A stretch of 39,178 nucleotides of DNA from an uncultured Oscillospiraceae bacterium (GTDB lineage Bacteria; Bacillota; Clostridia; Oscillospirales; Oscillospiraceae), in the NCBI GenBank assembly GCA_910588635.1, contig CAJUPW010000006.1:63033-102210 (forward strand). Direction: 5' to 3'. Positions 38,402 through 39,178 of this stretch are shown in pieces. Made by a program: the position numbers and the translations under genes. Under the pieces are notes generated by a model that saw only the letters and a program-made list of their open reading frames with translations, was not told where the DNA came from and did not search any database. How positions within the stretch are numbered: position 1 is the stretch's first letter; every line of letters starts with the position of its first letter.

Positions 38402-39076
38402 ATGTTAAGCAAAACAGCTACGGCGGCACTCATTGACCACACTGCATTAAAGCCGGATACCACAGAGCAGCAGATTGCCGTTTTGTGCTCAGAGGCACGG
38501 GAGCATCATTTTGCCTCCGTGTGCGTCAATCCCTGCCGTGTCGCCTTGGCAAGCTCTCTTCTTCAGGGGTCTGGCGTGGCGGTCTGCACCGTCGTCGGAT
38601 TCCCTCTAGGTGCCTCCACCACCGAAGTCAAGGTGTTTGAATGCAGGAACGCCATTGAAAACGGCGCCGCAGAGATCGATATGGTAATCAATATTGGAAA
38701 GGTCAAGGAGCATGATTACCAAGCGGTCCAAGACGAGGTGTGTGCCGTTGTATCTGCTGCCAAGTCTTACCAGAATATTCTGGTCAAGGTGATCATCGAA
38801 ACTTGCCTTCTTACCGATGAGGAAAAGCAGCAGGTCTGCCGCATTCTTCTCTCCACAGAGGCGGATTTTGTTAAAACCTCCACTGGCTTTTCCACTGGAG
38901 GTGCCACCACCCATGATGTCAGTCTCCTGAAGACCGCCGTCATGGGCGCAATGAAGGTCAAGGCCTCCGGCGGCATTAAAACCATGGAGGACCTCTCCGC
39001 TATGGTTGCCGCCGGTGCGGACCGTATTGGCACCTCCAGCGGCACTTCCATTGTTAAAGTGCTCCCTGTCAAGTAG
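38402..39076 (+). CDS. deoC: Deoxyribose-phosphate aldolase
   Basis: A 224-residue class I aldolase (EC 4.1.2.4). It cleaves 2-deoxyribose-5-phosphate to glyceraldehyde-3-phosphate and acetaldehyde. The Schiff-base lysine is in DFVKTSTGFS and the second active-site lysine in MKVKASGGIKT. LIDHTALKPD, SVCVNPCRV, VVGFPLGAS and EIDMVINIG are further signatures. I prefer ATG 38402, which agrees with the family start and has GAGGA upstream, over an ATG at 38384. It is divergent from the DeoR-type regulator and followed by a hairpin. Confidence 0.96.
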   Translation: MLSKTATAALIDHTALKPDTTEQQIAVLCSEAREHHFASVCVNPCRVALASSLLQGSGVAVCTVVGFPLGASTTEVKVFECRNAIENGAAEIDMVINIGKVKEHDYQAVQDEVCAVVSAAKSYQNILVKVIIETCLLTDEEKQQVCRILLSTEADFVKTSTGFSTGGATTHDVSLLKTAVMGAMKVKASGGIKTMEDLSAMVAAGADRIGTSSGTSIVKVLPVK

Positions 39077-39091
39077 ACAAAATAGAGAAAG

Positions 39092-39119
39092 GCAGAGACT
39101 ATCAAAAGATGGTCTCTGT
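39092..39119 (+). terminator. Hairpin after deoC
   Basis: GCAGAGACTATC (39092-39103) pairs with GATGGTCTCTGT (39108-39119) around AAAA, with one T-G wobble. The following CCTTATTG is only a weak T tract, so termination may be incomplete. Confidence 0.65.
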
Positions 39120-39137
39120 CCTTATTGTGAATATGAA

Positions 39138-39160
39138 AACCACGGGCTATGCCCGTGGTT
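39138..39160. repeat. Perfect hairpin, possible edge of an IS200/IS605-like element
   Basis: AACCACGGGC (39138-39147), loop TAT, GCCCGTGGTT (39151-39160), followed by CTAAAAAGGC. Short subterminal hairpins of this form mark the ends of IS200/IS605-family elements in Clostridia. No transposase is in the window, so this is a suggestion only. Confidence 0.35.
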
Positions 39161-39178
39161 CTAAAAAGGCTATGCCTA

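Overview
The window (about 39 kb, mostly 60% GC or more, dropping in the right third) looks like chromosome of an anaerobic low-branching Firmicute of the Clostridia, most likely an Oscillospiraceae-type gut bacterium. The evidence is strong AGGAGG-type ribosome sites, many GTG/TTG starts, sigma-A promoters, a DUF4358/MBOAT/DHHW surface-modification cluster and a secretin-less type IV pilus operon. No rRNA, tRNA, CRISPR array or intact insertion sequence was seen. The assignment is inference from gene content, not from a marker gene.

Layout: (1) 1-512, the end of an ATP synthase operon (atpD tail, atpC), followed by a DUF2971 gene. (2) 1444-5208, a MATE exporter divergent from a LysR regulator, then a dicarboxylate/amino-acid:cation symporter. 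(3) 5319-8948 (minus), a three-gene cluster of DUF4358 lipoprotein, MBOAT O-acyltransferase and DHHW protein, probably acylating a surface polymer. (4) 9138-24953 (minus), a complete, tightly packed type IV pilus operon. In transcription order it is a giant 2,201-residue prepilin-like adhesin with GLUG-type repeats, three small prepilin-like proteins (one GspK/PilX-like without Glu5), pilB, pilT, pilC, pilA, pilD, pilM, pilN and pilO, ending in a strong terminator. (5) 25002-25847, a divergent control region with an XRE-family regulator, an inverted-repeat operator inside the pilus promoter, and a small Cys-rich protein. (6) 25878-28653, an unusual sensor kinase carrying an extracellular RsiV-like (DUF3298) domain at its C terminus, with its LytTR response regulator. 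A 21-bp-phased direct repeat sits just before the kinase promoter. (7) 28674-31584, a lower-GC stretch with an AbrB-like gene broken at a C7 tract, a methyl-accepting chemotaxis protein with a sigma-28-like -10 element, and unexplained palindromes. (8) 31585-39076, a (deoxy)nucleoside uptake and breakdown locus: deoD, a BMP-type ABC importer (binding lipoprotein, two permeases, one tandem ATPase), a DeoR-type regulator and divergent deoC. An AACAAATGTT motif is shared by the importer and deoC promoters. The window ends in a hairpin that may be the edge of an IS200/IS605-like element.

How the parts fit: the pilus operon and its control region form the most distinctive system. The first gene encodes what appears to be an extremely large modular pilin, expected to sit at the pilus tip with the GspK/PilX-like and other minor pilins. 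The PilB/PilT pair implies a retractable pilus. The neighbouring kinase with an RsiV-like domain suggests local sensing of a cell-wall or host signal such as lysozyme, although a regulatory link to the pilus is only inference from position. The nucleoside locus is self-consistent: import, phosphorolysis by DeoD, then cleavage of deoxyribose-5-phosphate by DeoC, under one DeoR-type repressor.
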